A DNA stretch of 64,000 nucleotides from Pohlia nutans (GCA_022496805.1 CM040085.1:29541811-29605810), one strand, 5' to 3'. Counted from the stretch's first letter, positions 23,791-37,361 are shown. Numbers and translations: made by a program. The notes: generated by a model not told the origin, from the sequence alone.

Positions 23791-25197
23791 TTATTTTTGT
23801 AATTAAAATTAATTTGAATTTTTTATAATTTTATAATAAAATAATAATATTAAGTATTTAAAAAATGTTTTTATAATGCTAAAAAATTATTTAAAAACTG
23901 TTTTATTTTATTTTTTATTTTGTTTTATATTAAGAATATATTAAAAAAAATATTAAAGAATTATTATCCAACCTGATGTGGCCGATATACTGCTAGAGAT
24001 CCACATGAGATTTCCTTTTTTATTTTTTATTTTATTTTTAAAATTATCTGATTTTTTAATATTATTTGATTTTATTAATTTATATGCATGAGAATTCGCG
24101 GTTTTGATGAGGCCTTAGATTTCCTCTAATGTTACAGAAAGTTAAAAATTTGTGAAAAAAGCACTTATAATGAACAAATCAACAGAAATCAGTGAAAAAG
24201 GCACTTACAGTGCTCGGACCAACAGAAATGAGTTGATTTTTTGTTGATTTGGTGATGATTTTCTAGTAGTGATCAAGTTCATGTTGAAAAAGCTGGGAAG
24301 AAAAAAAAATTTGGTTGAGATTATAGCCTTTATTATATTAAGCCACAATCTCTACATTGGTGGGAACAATATTCAAGTTTGGTAATGCATGAAGATCCTG
24401 ACCGCTTTTGTCAAAATTTTCAACTCTTTGTTCCGACATTCCAATATATTTGTTGTTTGGTCTATGAAGAAATGCAACAAAATCCCCCTCCTGGATTGAT
24501 TCAAATTACTAGTCGGTTAATGGATGTTCCTAAGCAAGTGGCAATTATTTTGAGAAGGCTTGCAACCACTGACACTCATCTCTCAGTTGGTGAATTATTT
24601 GGAGTCGCCGATTCTACATTTGCCAAAATATGCAAGCGTTTTATCAAAGCCTTGTTGAATGTTGCCATTCCGTTGTGTTTGAAGGGGCCTGAAGGAGAGG
24701 CACTAGCTCATGTGAAACACTGAAACTTGGTTTTGGAAAGCTCCATGGTATACCAAAATGTTGTGGTGCTCTTGATTGTTTGCATGTCAGATTTGATTTG
24801 CCAGCACAAGCAAGATCAAATGATTGGTATGACCGTGATTACAACTATTCGACAATTATCCAAGCCATTGTGGACCACAAGGCCCGCTTTATTGATGTAT
24901 TTGCAGGTATACCTAGTTTAGTACATGACTCGTGTTTATTTATTGTCCAATCACTTTAAAGAAGTCGTCATAGGAACTCGATTGAATGGCCCAACAGTTG
25001 AAGTTGAAGGTGTTGATATGCAAGAGTTGATTGTAGCCGATGTAGGTTATCTGGGTGACAACAATGTCCTTGTACCTTGGCCTGAACTATGTATTCGTAG
25101 ACAGTACGATGAATTCAATTTCAAACAATCATCTACACGTATGGTAGTCCGGGGAGGGGGGGCACTTAGAGTAATTTTTTGGAGACATGTGCGATAA

Positions 25198-27157
25198 CTA
25201 CTTATTTTTAAGGGGGGTATTATCTCTAAAAAGTGGAATATTAGGCGTCTTTTAAGTAAAAAAAATCTACTAAGCTTGATTTTTTTAATACCCTATGGTA
25301 ATCAAAAATCAAGAATGCAATCAATATTAAATACCCTAATTTATTTACAATTTTTCTATAGCCTCCAGTTATTTTGTGTTTCTTTTTTGGAAAGGGAGGG
25401 GGATGAATTGTGAATTGACATTTTTGACAAAAGAATTACATTGTTGTGGTATGGCAAAGAGGAAATAACATTCAAACAAAAATACACCAACAAAATTGTA
25501 ATGGTAAATGCCAGTAGAATGCAACCGGGGATGCAACCTGAAAGTTATAGTGTTAAGAAACACAATTGTCCAACATTGGAAAGATGCAAATTTTCATTCA
25601 TTCAATCTAAGCCTCCATGATTTTCAACTTAAGATACCCTTATTTTAATAAAATTAAAATGAAAAAGCACATATTATATAGTTTTCTATCTTTTTTATAA
25701 GTCGTTTTCAACATTAATCAGCCCCTATATTTTATTTAGAAGTTTTCAAGATTTTATCACAAATGAATATTAAATACCCTATATTTTATTGCACGCCGTT
25801 TCTAAAATTACCCCTCCCCCCCTGCGGGTTTCTAAGTCTACCATCATATGATCTGTCAAGTCATAAGTCCATAGTGATCCATGATCTTTTTAATACCAAC
25901 ACAATCTCATCTCCATATAAGATGGTCGATCCAACAAATCAACTGGTTCTCTATATCGAACCCACCTATTAGCAATTTTTCTATGCATTCTATAAACCCT
26001 TTCTAAATACTAAGTTTTAGTGGTCAATGCTTTTGATATGCTTTTGATTTGCGTGGCAATCCTCTTTTTAAATTTTTATCAATGAAGAGACTTGAGAGTT
26101 ACTTCAGGCTACCTACATGTTATAAGGGAATTTCCCTATATGTAAATTTACAATTCTTATCACATTAAAAATGGGCTATGTATATTTATGAAATTGAACA
26201 AAGTAATATCCTAAACTTGTAATATACAAAGTTTTGTATATTTTGTAAGCCCACCCCACAAAAAATACCCCTTTTGTTCACTCATGTGGTTCTATACGGT
26301 GTATTCTAGTACAGCCCCTGGGTTCATGGCTCATGGTACTAAATCAATGAACATAAATATGATTCTTAGTTCTAAAGTAAAAAAATAAAAATTAAAGAAT
26401 GAGAGATTATAACATTTGATGTGAAGGGTATTTCTTGGTTTTAACCTCTAAGCGTCCCTAGCTCTTTTGGGTTTAGAACATCATTGCTTTTGAAGTGTTA
26501 TAGGTCTAATTGTAAGTGCAGTATAGAAATCTCAAGTGTACAATCTTATAGTGTACATGATGTGAATGACGGGAATCAACTTTGGAGTCATTTGGCCACA
26601 TAAATTTCAAAATTATAAGTTAAAAATGGATGCTGAAATTTGCCTAGCAACACATTAGAGTTGAGATTCTATATCTAAATCTACTCAAATGAAAAACATT
26701 AAAACTATAAAGTGATTTAAAATCATCATATAAACACGTTAATAAAGATGAAAATATCATCAAAATGACTTATGGTGTGTACAAAATGGCTTTGCCTAAT
26801 GTCAAAAAGTTGCAAAAAAGTTGCAAAAAGTGATCTTAGGTTGAACCCCCTTCCACTAAAATGCTTCTAGAAATTCATAACATCTTAAATTGATCTGAGA
26901 ACATTCTCACACAAACTAGAAGAGTAAATGCAAATTTCTCAACAAGTTTGATTGAATTTGGACACCGGATGCAAACGTTACAGCTCTTTGAAGTTGATAG
27001 TAGCCCAAAATATGGCTGTCAAAATATGACCATAAGGTTCTACTATTGCCGGTCAAAACTCATTTGTCTTGGTGAAGTTGGTCTGTAGACTTCCGTTTGT
27101 GAAGTTGTCCAGAAGAGTTCTCTAGTTGGTGTTTACATTACAACCGGTCAAGAATTT
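25198..27157. other. No recognisable gene
   Basis: AT-rich. One solitary TTAA-type left end (TTAACCTCTAAGCGTCCC) at about 26444 lacks a matching right end. Otherwise nothing identifiable. Confidence 0.35.
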
Positions 27158-27383
27158 TTAACCCTTAAACGGTTGATGGGGATAGTAGATACGTTGACGT
27201 ATATTTGACATTCATTGTAAATAGAGAGTTCCAAATTGAGACCCCAATGGCTCAATAAAATCATGTCGATGTGAACTTCAACTTCACTTTTGATTTTAAA
27301 CCCATAGGAGGTGTGGAACCATGCCAAATACAATGGAATATTGTTGTATAATATTGGTCAGAGAGGGCTCTTTGGACCTTTAA
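27158..27383. repeat. 226 bp TTAA-bounded unit A1
   Basis: Starts TTAACCCTTAAACGGTTGAT and ends GCTCTTTGGACCTTTAA. The copy at 28026-28251 has identical length and high similarity. The two ends are only weakly inverted, so it may be a truncated TTAA element. Confidence 0.75.
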
Positions 27384-27940
27384 CCCCTAAAGGACCGGGG
27401 GTTTTTTCCTGCTGTTGAGCATCATTTTCACCTCTTTCTATTCATTTTCTTGTGAATATTATTTTTTCTCTTAATAGAAAATACCAAATCAAACGTTCAA
27501 TTAAAATTTAAGAATTTTTTTGACCAATTGAACAATTTTTCCCATGTCTTCAAAGACGGTCAGAAAATATCAAAAAAGACTGTGATTTTATCTTTTCACT
27601 TCAAATGCTATAATCTTGCAATATGTACAGTCAAATTCTATGAAAATTTTACCTTGCACTCTCCAGGTAATCTGAAACAAGATCCTACAGTTAGAGTTGA
27701 AAGATAATAATTTCTAAGGTTTATTTTGAACCTTGCCTGCACTGCCCATTCTCCCCAAAAAAACCCCTTTTGCTCCATAACTTCCACTTAAAAGGTTGGA
27801 ATAAAAAAAATCAGATCCCCATTTTTGTATTGATATACCAAATTTACATAATTTATTTCAAAAAATAAGAATTGACACAATGGGAGCCTACCCAAATATT
27901 GAAATGTCTTAGTTAGAACACTTGGTCCTTCAGGGATTAA
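27380..27940. mobile_element. TTAA element family G
   Basis: 561 bp with left end TTAACCCCTAAAGGACCGGG and right end TTGGTCCTTCAGGGATTAA. It shares its left TTAA with unit A1. Confidence 0.7.
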
Positions 27941-28025
27941 GGATTAAGGCAATATTTTATTGTCTTTCCATCTTGTCCATCATCCCATGAGTTGCCTCAA
28001 ATATCCATGTCTTGGGCAAAACTTC

Positions 28026-28251
28026 TTAACCCTTAAAGGGCTGATGGGGATAGTAGATATGTTGGCGTATGTTTGACATTTGTTGTAAATAGAAAGTTCC
28101 AAATTAAGACCCCAACAACTCATTAAAACCATGTTGACGTGAATTTTAACTTCACTTCTGATATTAAACCCATAGGAGGTGTGGAACCATGCTAAATACA
28201 ATGGAATATTGTTGTATAATAATGGTCGGAAAGGGCTCTTTAGACCTTTAA
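28026..28251. repeat. 226 bp TTAA-bounded unit A2
   Basis: Direct repeat of 27158-27383, same length, scattered substitutions only. It ends at a TTAA that is also the left end of the next element. Confidence 0.75.
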
Positions 28252-28821
28252 CCCCTAAAGAACCAAGGCTGATTTTCCAAGTTCGGTCAACTTAGTATAG
28301 AATGAGTATTGATCCTCATTTATTGAGATTTTTTTGTGGTGATTCTACTCTTTGTAACAAAGATGGGATGGTAATTTGCGTACGTAGATGATGTATAGAT
28401 CAAAAGATACAATCATGCAAAGGTGAAAAACCTAATTGCGGGCAACTCCTGAAAAATTTCATACAATGAGCTATGCATTTGAATTTTTGTACACAATGAG
28501 CTAACGCCCCCATATACACAACTGCCAAATTAATTGTACCAAATCTGAGACTAAACTTTGCATTTTGGGCATTTTCAGAAAGTTTCAAACTTGGGCAACA
28601 AGCAAAAAAAAAGTGCAACCAACTTTGAAGCTTATAATCTTACCATTGAAGAACCCTGAACGGTTGAAATTTTCTAGGTTGTAATAAACTCAAGTTGGTT
28701 GAAATATCCTACGGTTGGATCGGTCAAAAAGGTTTTAGATCAAAAACTATTTGTCTTTTTACGAGAAGGGATACTTTGGAGTGTTTGGAGAGAAACATAA
28801 TTGTGGTCCTTTAGGGGTTAA
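28248..28821. mobile_element. TTAA element family H
   Basis: 574 bp with left end TTAACCCCTAAAGAACCAAG and right end GTGGTCCTTTAGGGGTTAA. The interior does not resemble family G even though both sit beside a 226 bp unit. A further TTAA follows at 28825. Confidence 0.7.
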
Positions 28822-28828
28822 GGGTTAA

Positions 28829-29635
28829 CCGACTGGTGCAGTTCTCCAGTTAGTCTAAACCGGCCCTAAGCTCTCAAAAATATTGGCTCTCTTAGAGGTC
28901 AAGTTGAGTTGTTATTGAATATGATGCATATGACGGACAATGAACTGGTCAAATGAAGGAACTGGTTGATGTGGTCCGGGAGATAGACAAAGCGGGTTCA
29001 ATGCCCAATGGACAACTGCAATGCCATATCATTGGGATATCTTTCTGGTCTGTCTTGAAGCTTGGAGCCTATGGCAAGCTAACTTACATGTCAATGAGCC
29101 TCTTGTCACCAATCCCTATGTGCATACCACACATTACCACGTTACGGTCTACCCTCCATAATACGACACTCCATATGACAATATTATTAGTTCAAGCAAT
29201 ACCTTGGGGTCACTAACATATATCTAGTGTAATCACGTGTGTCAAGAGGGTATTTGAATAGGGGCTATCATGCAATTGGAATATTTGAGGTATATTCTAG
29301 GTATATTTCAAGTAGATTCTGAAAATATTCTTTACTTGAATTCAAAGCATCCTATATTACATATACAATTTTATAATTAGGTGGAAATTTTTCCTCCAAT
29401 AAATAAAAGGACCCTATAGTTCAACTCACATGGTTTTCTACTTTTTGCACGGTCACCCCCCCCCAAGAGCAATACATATGTGACAAGTCATTTCTATGAC
29501 TAATCTATGCTTGCCACCTTGAAGTTAGGACTTTCCAAACATGCCATAATTACAATTGTATCTCCAGTATATTTCATTTTTTTTGTTTTTTGATTTCTCT
29601 TTGTCCCAGCCTAGTTGAACTTTAGCTAGATTTAC
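28829..29635. other. No recognisable gene
   Basis: The open frame at 28953-29216 (+) shows no family features. Otherwise unique AT-rich DNA. Confidence 0.35.
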
Positions 29636-30493
29636 TTAACCCCTAAATTCCTAAAGGTTTTGGGCAACTCCTAAATGTATTATAAAATGAGCCTTCTTTA
29701 ACTTTTTTGAGCTTCTACTCTATAGAGGCAATAGAGCATATGTAAGACATCTTTATTAGAAGACATCCATACGGTTGAATTTGAAATAAAATGCCTAGAT
29801 GTTTCTCAAATGAATTTACAGGGAAAAACTTAGAATGATCATTAAAATTACAATTTTAATACTCCCATCTTGTAATTTATTATTATTGGTTGAAATCATT
29901 ATGCTTCAATAGTAGTGAAGTTGTTCACATAAGTTTTATTATGGTTCAATAAAAGTGTCTTGAGGTCTCTTTGTAAGCAAGCAAAATAAAATTTTATAAG
30001 TTGAAATATCGCACATGATGCAAATGATGATTCAATGTTGTACATTATGCACTTTTGGACAATCATTTCAAAATTCATAAGATAATGAGTATTTTTGTAT
30101 TTCTCATATAATTAAAACGATAAAAGCTTTTGAAATCAAATTTAAACATATTTCGATACTATTACTTAATCCAATCATATGGGTGTTATGGAAAGGTCAT
30201 CATCTACAACTTTCATTTGTACATCAACCTCAAAGAATGGATTTAGTGCGTATTTTATAGCTCAAAACTTTGGAATTTATTTTGTCAGAATGGAAGCTCA
30301 CATGGAATGGAAAGACCTAGTAAATTCAATTTTGATTTTCGTTTCCTAATTTGACTTCACTTACGTAAAAAGTACTACTTGAAAAATTAATGTAAAAATA
30401 ATCACACTACAAAAACATCACCACTGATGAGATAGTGTACAATGATTCTGTATATCGTCCAAAAAACGGATGCTTTTGGCAGTTAGGGGTTGA
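29636..30493. mobile_element. TTAA element family I
   Basis: 858 bp with left end TTAACCCCTAAATTCCTAAA and right end TTGGCAGTTAGGGGTTGA (final TTAA decayed). No coding capacity. Confidence 0.55.
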
Positions 30494-32877
30494 TATCCTC
30501 CCTACAATGTATCACTCATGAAGAGTTGGGATTTGGGACCACAATTATCTTAAAAAACCACACACCATTTTTTTATTGAATTTTTTTTGTCAAAATCATA
30601 TTTCGGTTTGGATTTGGTTACTAACACACCAATTATTTTTGGGGAAAAGTGGATGATTTCGCCAAAGCCATGTTAAAAAGATACCAGATTTACAAAAAAT
30701 TGAATGATGTTTACTTATAAAAGAAAATATTATTGATGAAAGTATATAACATAGTCATAGGGTATGCTGGTACTCTAACGTACCCAAACCTAAAATGTAT
30801 TACGTAGGTAATTTCCAGCCTAGGGTATATTGGAGTATCAATGTACTATGTGACTAGGGTATACTCCCGCTTTGTCCCATATTAAGCTTCTTGATTCCTT
30901 TCTCGATTTGTCCCATAATAAGCTTTATGTTTGCTCAAACTACTACTCTTATTGGCTCAGGGTTCACACCATTGTACTCAAGGTTCATACGATTGGAGGA
31001 GTTGAGTCATTTTATTTTCAGGGTACATGAAACTTAATATGTATAAAGGAACATAAATTATAGAAAAACGGATGATTTGTTTTTGACCTACCTATCAATT
31101 AAAAAATAAATAAAACCAAATAAATGATTGGTTTATTTGGTTACCTCAATATAGTATAGGCATGCAACACTACTTTTGTTGGGTCCAATTTACATGGCAT
31201 GAATAAATTATAAACATTCTTCTTTTTCTTTAATTCTTACATAACATTGTTGAACTCTCTTAGCAAGGTTTTATGTATGCTGTGCTAATATAGAAAAATA
31301 AATCCTCTAAAATGAGGAATGATTTCTCTATATTAGTAGCAGTGTCTTTTTCAGTTTTAAACTTTTGGAGCTATATAGACTCTTGTAGAAAAGGGTCTCA
31401 TGGAGTAATTCTCAAAAATATTATTTGGAATTTCAAGCAATAACTAAAGGTATAGATGTCTAAAAGTGTCCAAATAAAAATAAGTTTGCAAACATGGTTC
31501 CTACTATTAAATTGCTTTAATTGAAAAAGGATTTAATGAGGCATTAAGACAAATTAAAGTCATACTCCTATGTTGCACTAAAAAGTCGTGATTTCATTGA
31601 AACTTTGCGATTAAGCCCCCACGTCGCTGGAGAGGACAATTGGAGCGCCGAATTCAAAGCTCTTTGCAGTACAAGACCACCTTTGAAATTTTTAGGGTTA
31701 GGGTTGTCTACAACCCTAAAACACTTGGCGCAAAAGACTTGTCATTTCACAGTCATCTCAGATTGCTACATGTAGCCTTCGTACAACTGATACTCATTCA
31801 TACTAATTTGAACCTATAATGTGATTCAACTTGCCGAACAAACAATCCAGTGACACTTATACACCATATCAACAGAAATCACGATTTTAATTTGGGACAA
31901 GTTTGAAGTCCAAATCATGACTTTTAGTGAAACTGATGGAGTATTGTGTAAAGTTAGCATATAGGGCAAGTTTCTAACCCTGCGCAAAGAAATGTAGAAA
32001 ATTTCTTTGTGGCTTTTCATTACAACTATTCGTTTGGTTGAAAGGAATGAAACATAGATGTGCATTTTGGACCTATGGCTGGGTTGAAAGGCCAGATGAT
32101 GAATTTTTGAACCGTATCCTAGTAGGAAGGGATGGTGTAGACTTGTGAATGAAAGAAAAAGATGAATGGATACTGTAGATAAAGAACATAATCAACCTCT
32201 AAATAACCAGGAAAACTTTTGAGATGAGTTGAGATTCAAAATCTAAACAGACTTGCTTTCTTTCTTACATGTACTTGAAAAGAAAAAAAACATAAAATAG
32301 CATATGTAAATGAATTTGGAGCACGAAAATTATACAAGTAGGTGAGGAATAGGTTGACCATGCATAACTTACAAAATTGTAATTGTGTTACAATAGTGGA
32401 ATTGGAAAACCACAAGTGGTAAATAATTTGTAGACAATATTGATTGGAGATAATTCTTGCATATGGCGTTACAAAGAAATTTAGTTTTTCAATGTGCAAG
32501 CCTAGAAGATTATACAAATCTAAGAGCCTTCTTCCATATAGAGTTGGCCCGGTCGTGAAATCTTGCTATCCACCGATACCCAAACCGCAGAGCACTTCCA
32601 TGCACACCTCCGTAGAGAAGTCCAGTATATAAAATTAGAAAATCTCCACAAAGCAACCAATCGCGTGGCCCACCAATGGCATGGTGATGTGGGTGAAATG
32701 GAAAGTCCGCTTTCAACAGTCACTGAGCTTGGGTGGAAGTTGGGACCTCATTTTTTGTCCTTTAGTTTACTCCATCGGTCCGATATTCATATGGAAGCCC
32801 AACCTAACTCTACAATAGACCGTGAAAACATAGTCATCAAAAACTTCAATGATTTAAATTTCTTTCAACTTTTGGAA
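30494..32877. other. No recognisable gene; one half Stowaway-like end
   Basis: At about 30866 TACTCCCGCTTTGTCCCATA resembles a Stowaway left end, with no clear right partner. A GC-richer patch at 32530-32720 has overlapping open frames on both strands but no recognised domain. Confidence 0.3.
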
Positions 32878-33612
32878 TTAACCCCTAAAGGTCGGGCCTA
32901 TGACCATGGAATCATGCTTTATTTGTCACACTCAATTTTGCCACTATAAATAATACAAGAATTCAACTTTATATTTTTAGTAGATGAAGCCACTTGTCTA
33001 CTTCAAATCATGAATTTTTCATAAATTTTGGTGAAAATTTGAAAATGCCATGATTATTTGAAGTGATTGTAAAGAAAATTCATATCAATTATAAAATGTA
33101 CTCAAAAAATTCCAATTTATTTACCAAAGGTGTAAATTACAATGAAGAAAAGTTTAGTAAATGAAAATCATCCGTGTATATATATTTAGAATTTTTTGCT
33201 ACACCATGGTAATCCCACCAAACTTGTAATTGCAATAAAACACTCAATTTTCAAATTTTATCAAAAATTCAAAGTGGAGTAGAAGTTAGACTTAGCAAGC
33301 TTCATTTTTTTAGTTAAGTTCATATGCAATTGAACTCATTTTCATGGCCTAAATTTAGTTTAAGTAGAACAAGTAGAAAAATCCAATATACACCACAGGT
33401 GAACCATTTTTACGACTCCTTTTGTGGTTGGGACCCCATGTAAAATTCAAAAATAGCTTGAATGATCTGAATTTTAACATGAGGGGGTGGCATGACCAAG
33501 AAAAATCCTTCACAAAAAGGATTGGATGGAAATCATCCAAGTAGCACTTGAAATTGAATAGTGAGTTACATTCATAAACCAGATTTTGGCCTCCCAGGCA
33601 TTTAGGGGTTAG
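32878..33612. mobile_element. TTAA element family J, copy 1
   Basis: 735 bp with left end TTAACCCCTAAAGGTCGGGC and right end AGGCATTTAGGGGTTAG (terminal TTAA decayed). Its inverse is at 54725-55454, matching through GACCATGGAATCATGC and the TGGGACCCCATGTAAAAT/GCATGGGGTCCACC region. Confidence 0.75.
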
Positions 33613-33631
33613 ACACTTGTCTTTAGACTCT

Positions 33632-34420
33632 TTAACCCTTCAGTGCCCAAGGTGGTTCTGAAGAAACTACAATTTTTTGGGTGATGTTTTTTTAAAACTT
33701 TCTCTACTGAAATTAGGGATACCATTAATAGTATTCAACTGTATAAATGTAAGCAATGCTTAATGAAACAAGTGTTGGTTAAATCTTGGTAAGATCGTAC
33801 CATTGGATTGGAAGATTATAGTATGTCTTTGAACTGTATAATGTACACTCAAAAATGAGATTTTGGGGGGTGTGTGACTTCAAGGTTAAATAGAATTTGG
33901 GTTAAATTTTCAAAAATGAAAGTGAAGATGTTCAGCAATGACCTGTGCCAACACCTCTCCATTGCAATCTTTCATGTCAAGAACGGACTCATACATAATT
34001 ATTGTGAATTTTATAAGTGAGAGTGACTTATCCATGTACGGTTTAGGACAAAGTTTATACGTTAAAATAATAAAGGAGTTGGTACATTGATCAAGATCGA
34101 ACTACATACACTAATGGAACATGAACAAGAGAACACAATCCAAAAAAAATTACAAGATAACAAACTTCCAAACACAAGAAATACCACATCGTATATGTGT
34201 TGTATTTGTAAGTATTTGCAGTATTTTGGTGTTTTGTACATAGGTACTTGGATAGCTAAGAAAATCAGATTCCAAATTTTCTTTTTTCATCATCTGCAGA
34301 ATCAAAAGTTACACTTCTGAACTTCAGAGATCGGACTGAGATGGTTCACGGATTTTACAGTGTTTCATTTTCTAGTGATCTAGTGACCACTTTGTGGTTA
34401 CCTGGGCACTAAAGGGTTAA
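33632..34420. mobile_element. TTAA element family K, complete
   Basis: 789 bp with perfect-context ends: TTAACCCTTCAGTGCCCA on the left and TGGGCACTAAAGGGTTAA on the right, 17 of 18 positions inverted-identical. TTAA sits on both sides. No coding capacity. Confidence 0.8.
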
Positions 34421-35161
34421 AAATATACCACATTCGACCTTTTACAAAGCTCAATTCCTTTTGTGAAGGTTTGACACAAATTTTGGATGACTCGACAATT
34501 GTGCATAGCGGTGTGGAACCGTACAGTCTGATGGTTTGTTGCCAGGTAGTGTAAGTTAGTAAGGCAAGTCAAATACTCTACGTCAAATAGTTGTCATGAC
34601 TTGTAAAAATCAAGATGATGATGTGTTCAGGTGTCCCATGAGCTTTTCTTACTCCATGGAATCTTCGCTAGTTTGACCTCGTCAAGATGCTTTTGCCGCA
34701 CCCACTCCCACCACTTGCGTAACTTGACTCAATGCTACTGTATTCTGCACAGTACTTAGGCAGACATGCCAATGACACAGGCAATATTCATATCCTTCCC
34801 TACGACAATGTAGACACTTACACCGTTTCAAATTTTGAAAGATTATGGTATGTCAACTTGGGATTCACCTTGAAAAAATCACACTCAAAAATGTTTTGTA
34901 CAATAACTTTTATTGAACGTCAAACACATTGGGTATGCTTTTTAATGGAAATTTACTTGGAGCCCTTCACCACAAGGCGTGCGGTGATTGGGCGGTACCT
35001 TACATTTCTATTGGAATAGTGTGGTGAAACTGTGCAGTCATGGGCATATCTACTATGATTGGAGTTGTGTGGTCATTGTAACTCTGTGGTCATTGGCATG
35101 TCTACTATACCTTTGTTTTTATACACAAATGAAAGAGATTTCATTGCAAAGAAAAAGATTA
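34421..35161. other. No recognisable gene
   Basis: Nothing identifiable. The open frame at 34732-35019 (+) has no family features. Confidence 0.35.
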
Positions 35162-35415
35162 CTCCCGCCATTTCAAAATAAGATTTCACTTTTTTGCCCA
35201 TGTTTCAACTTGACGTTTCTTTTGCCAAAAGAAGTCATCTCAATACTCAAAAAGATGGGGTATCTTTAACAGTAGTACGTAGCTTTTGTGTCACTCTCAT
35301 TGTTTGCCATGTTTGAAGTGCATAGTGCTCACATTTTGAAGTATAAAACATAGGACATAAACTAGGAAAAAAAAATTTGCCAAAAATGTGGACTCTTATT
35401 ATGAAACGGAGGGAG
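35162..35415. mobile_element. Stowaway MITE (Tc1/mariner type)
   Basis: 254 bp, starting CTCCCGCCATTTCAAAATAA and ending TTATTATGAAACGGAGGGAG, with TA flanks at 35160-35161 and 35416-35417. These are the classic plant Stowaway ends. Its interior is shared with 60065-60289 in the phosphatase gene. Confidence 0.9.
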
Positions 35416-35417
35416 TA

Positions 35418-36747
35418 TAACCGACATCTCATGAGTTGGAAAACCAACCAGGTGAACAAAACCAACCAGATGAACAAAACCAAGCACAGACAAGAAAGAA
35501 CTCTAAACCAAAACTAAATCATTAGTGTATCAACATATTACAAGGAGGTTTGTAAACCAATACATTGTTAAGACAACATCACCACCGTGTCTCTTGAAGA
35601 AACTCGCTATGTGCAAGTGGCGTTACTCCAATCCTACTTTTGTCATATTGCAAAGTTGACCACAGACAAAAGTAGTATGGCCACTTTAAACGTGAGCTCT
35701 GTCCCCGGTAGGATTCAAGGACGAGATCGTCTCTTCAAGCATCCTCGAACTCTACAATTATGTCCAAATCTCTTATCCGTCGATCTAGTCATGTAAAATT
35801 CATATGTAGAGCGAGCCTTATGGCGTGATCAAAGGCAGGGAGAGTGGTGAGAGGGAATCAGATTTTGAAATTTCAGCCTCATCAAAGAAGACATGGGGAG
35901 TCAGTGTGACGTTCATGTGTGGTAATGCTCTAAATTATTACTTTGTGTAATTGTGTTTTGAGAGGATGTGTGAGTTCAGATCTTCTCTTGTTTCACTATT
36001 TTAATATACATTCATGAGGGTTCCAAAAAGGATTGCCTCACTAAAACACTGTCATTTTAAAACTCATTTAATGTATGCTAGAAATTACACATTTTCAATT
36101 TACATAAATTTAAAGAAAAATTTGTGAGAAAGTTGTAATATTCCATTCAAAATATTGAGCAAGAAAAAATGATCAATTTTGATATTCCTTTTCATTCCTT
36201 TATTCATCAAATCTGGAAGTGTTTCAATTTCGGATTTGAGGCAAAAGGAATAATCCAATATACCAACTTATAACAAACTAGTTCATAAAAATATTTTTTT
36301 GCTAAATTTTTGTTTTGAGTCATATCTATGTTTACTATTAACTCTTAATTTGATGTATTACTATATTTCCTAATTTATGAGAACTTTAAAAAATCACATT
36401 TTTTTACACACTTTAAAATGACTATGGTTTCATAACATACTTGACTTAAAACTATATAATGTTCTTAAATACAAACTTAATAGTCAAGTACAAGATTGTT
36501 TGTTTTAATTTTAAAAAACCTTAAATACATAGTCCTTTCATTACTATAATGTGATTGTTAATATTATAATATAACACAAGCATCTATAATGTTTAGCTAT
36601 AACGTAACTAATACCACATAAGCATCGTTGAAGGAGGTTATTCCAATAGGTGTGGCAAATACAACGAGGATGGTTGTGCGCTACGGCGCAGTTGCCATGA
36701 ATGGGGCATAGAGAAAGCGGATAGCTCCTTCCTGTTCGATGATGCAA
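35418..36747. other. No recognisable gene
   Basis: AT-rich with no element ends or coding features seen. Confidence 0.35.
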
Positions 36748-36877
36748 GACTAGTAGATACACCACTTGCATAGACTAGCGAAAAGACCAACGAGAATACC
36801 CCACATGACGAACGAGACTAGTTGTGGGACTTTTTGGTCACGCTCCTCTAGTCTACGTGGGGGTATTTCTACTAGTG
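36748..36877. mobile_element. CACTA-type MITE with CAA target duplication
   Basis: 130 bp with inverted ends (G)ACTAGTAGATACACCAC and GGGGTATTTCTACTAGTG, flanked by direct CAA at 36745-36747 and 36878-36880. It contains an inner GACTAG...CTAGTC stem. It is related to 37362-37492. Confidence 0.85.
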
Positions 36878-37361
36878 CAATTTACCACTTTTTAACGACA
36901 AGCGTATAAATTCAACAATGTAGATGAGCTTTCAACAATAGAGACTCTCTTCCCAGCCAGGACCAAGACCTCGTTAGCCTTCCCCTACCATGTTTGGGTG
37001 TAATTTTTTTTTAAAAGAGAATGTAGTCCAAATTCCATTGACAAGAAATCTTAGGAATTGCAACAAACTTCTAATATGTTAGGACAAACCATCTCATCTT
37101 TGGACGTGGCCACTTAGTCTTTGGCCATTGCCACACACCACCAAAAAACAAAAAAAACAAAAAAAAAAAACTTTGTTTTTTACACTCTTTTGTACAATGT
37201 TGTCAACAATTAGTTTTGACACTGAAGTGTTGGAAACAATGTCAAGAAGAGTGTTGAAAACAATAATTTTTGGTAGTGACATGGCGAGATAGGAGCTGGT
37301 ATTCAAAATTATATTCTATACATAAATTGATTCAAATGTGATAATGTCTAAGACCTCATCA

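Larger units (their letters stand above)
22491..24271. mobile_element. Non-autonomous CACTA element with ATC target duplication
   Basis: Starts CACTACTAGAAAA and ends TTTTCTAGTAGTG. It is flanked by direct ATC at 22488-22490 and 24272-24274, the 3 bp duplication diagnostic of CACTA elements. It lies inside the Harbinger transposase exon, so it is younger than that gene's insertion. There is no transposase. The interior has short repeats just inside the left end and a 169 bp tandem array. Length 1781 bp. Confidence 0.92.
22271..25197 (+). pseudogene. PIF/Harbinger (HARBI1-type) transposase interrupted by a CACTA element
   Basis: The N-terminal part is 22271-22490. The frame resumes at 24275 after a CACTA insertion and continues through YIKPQSLHWWEQY, HEDPDRFCQNFQLF and VPKQVAIILRRLA to the helix-turn-helix-like VGELFGVADSTFAKICKRF. 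Excising 22491-24274 restores one frame apart from a TGA just after the junction. After codon HVKH the frame shifts. The first catalytic Asp sits in CCGALDCLHVRFDLP, the second in SLVHDS, then a second shift leads to LNGPTVEVEGV and LIVADVGY. The final motif, normally VVERAFG with the catalytic Glu, is deleted to VVRGGG. It is clearly dead. The MYB-like partner is upstream. Element ends were not found. Confidence 0.85.

Noticed and set aside
32530..32949. Protein-coding gene in a GC-richer patch
   Set aside because: Overlapping open frames on both strands, no splice-consistent extension, and the last part runs into a TTAA element.
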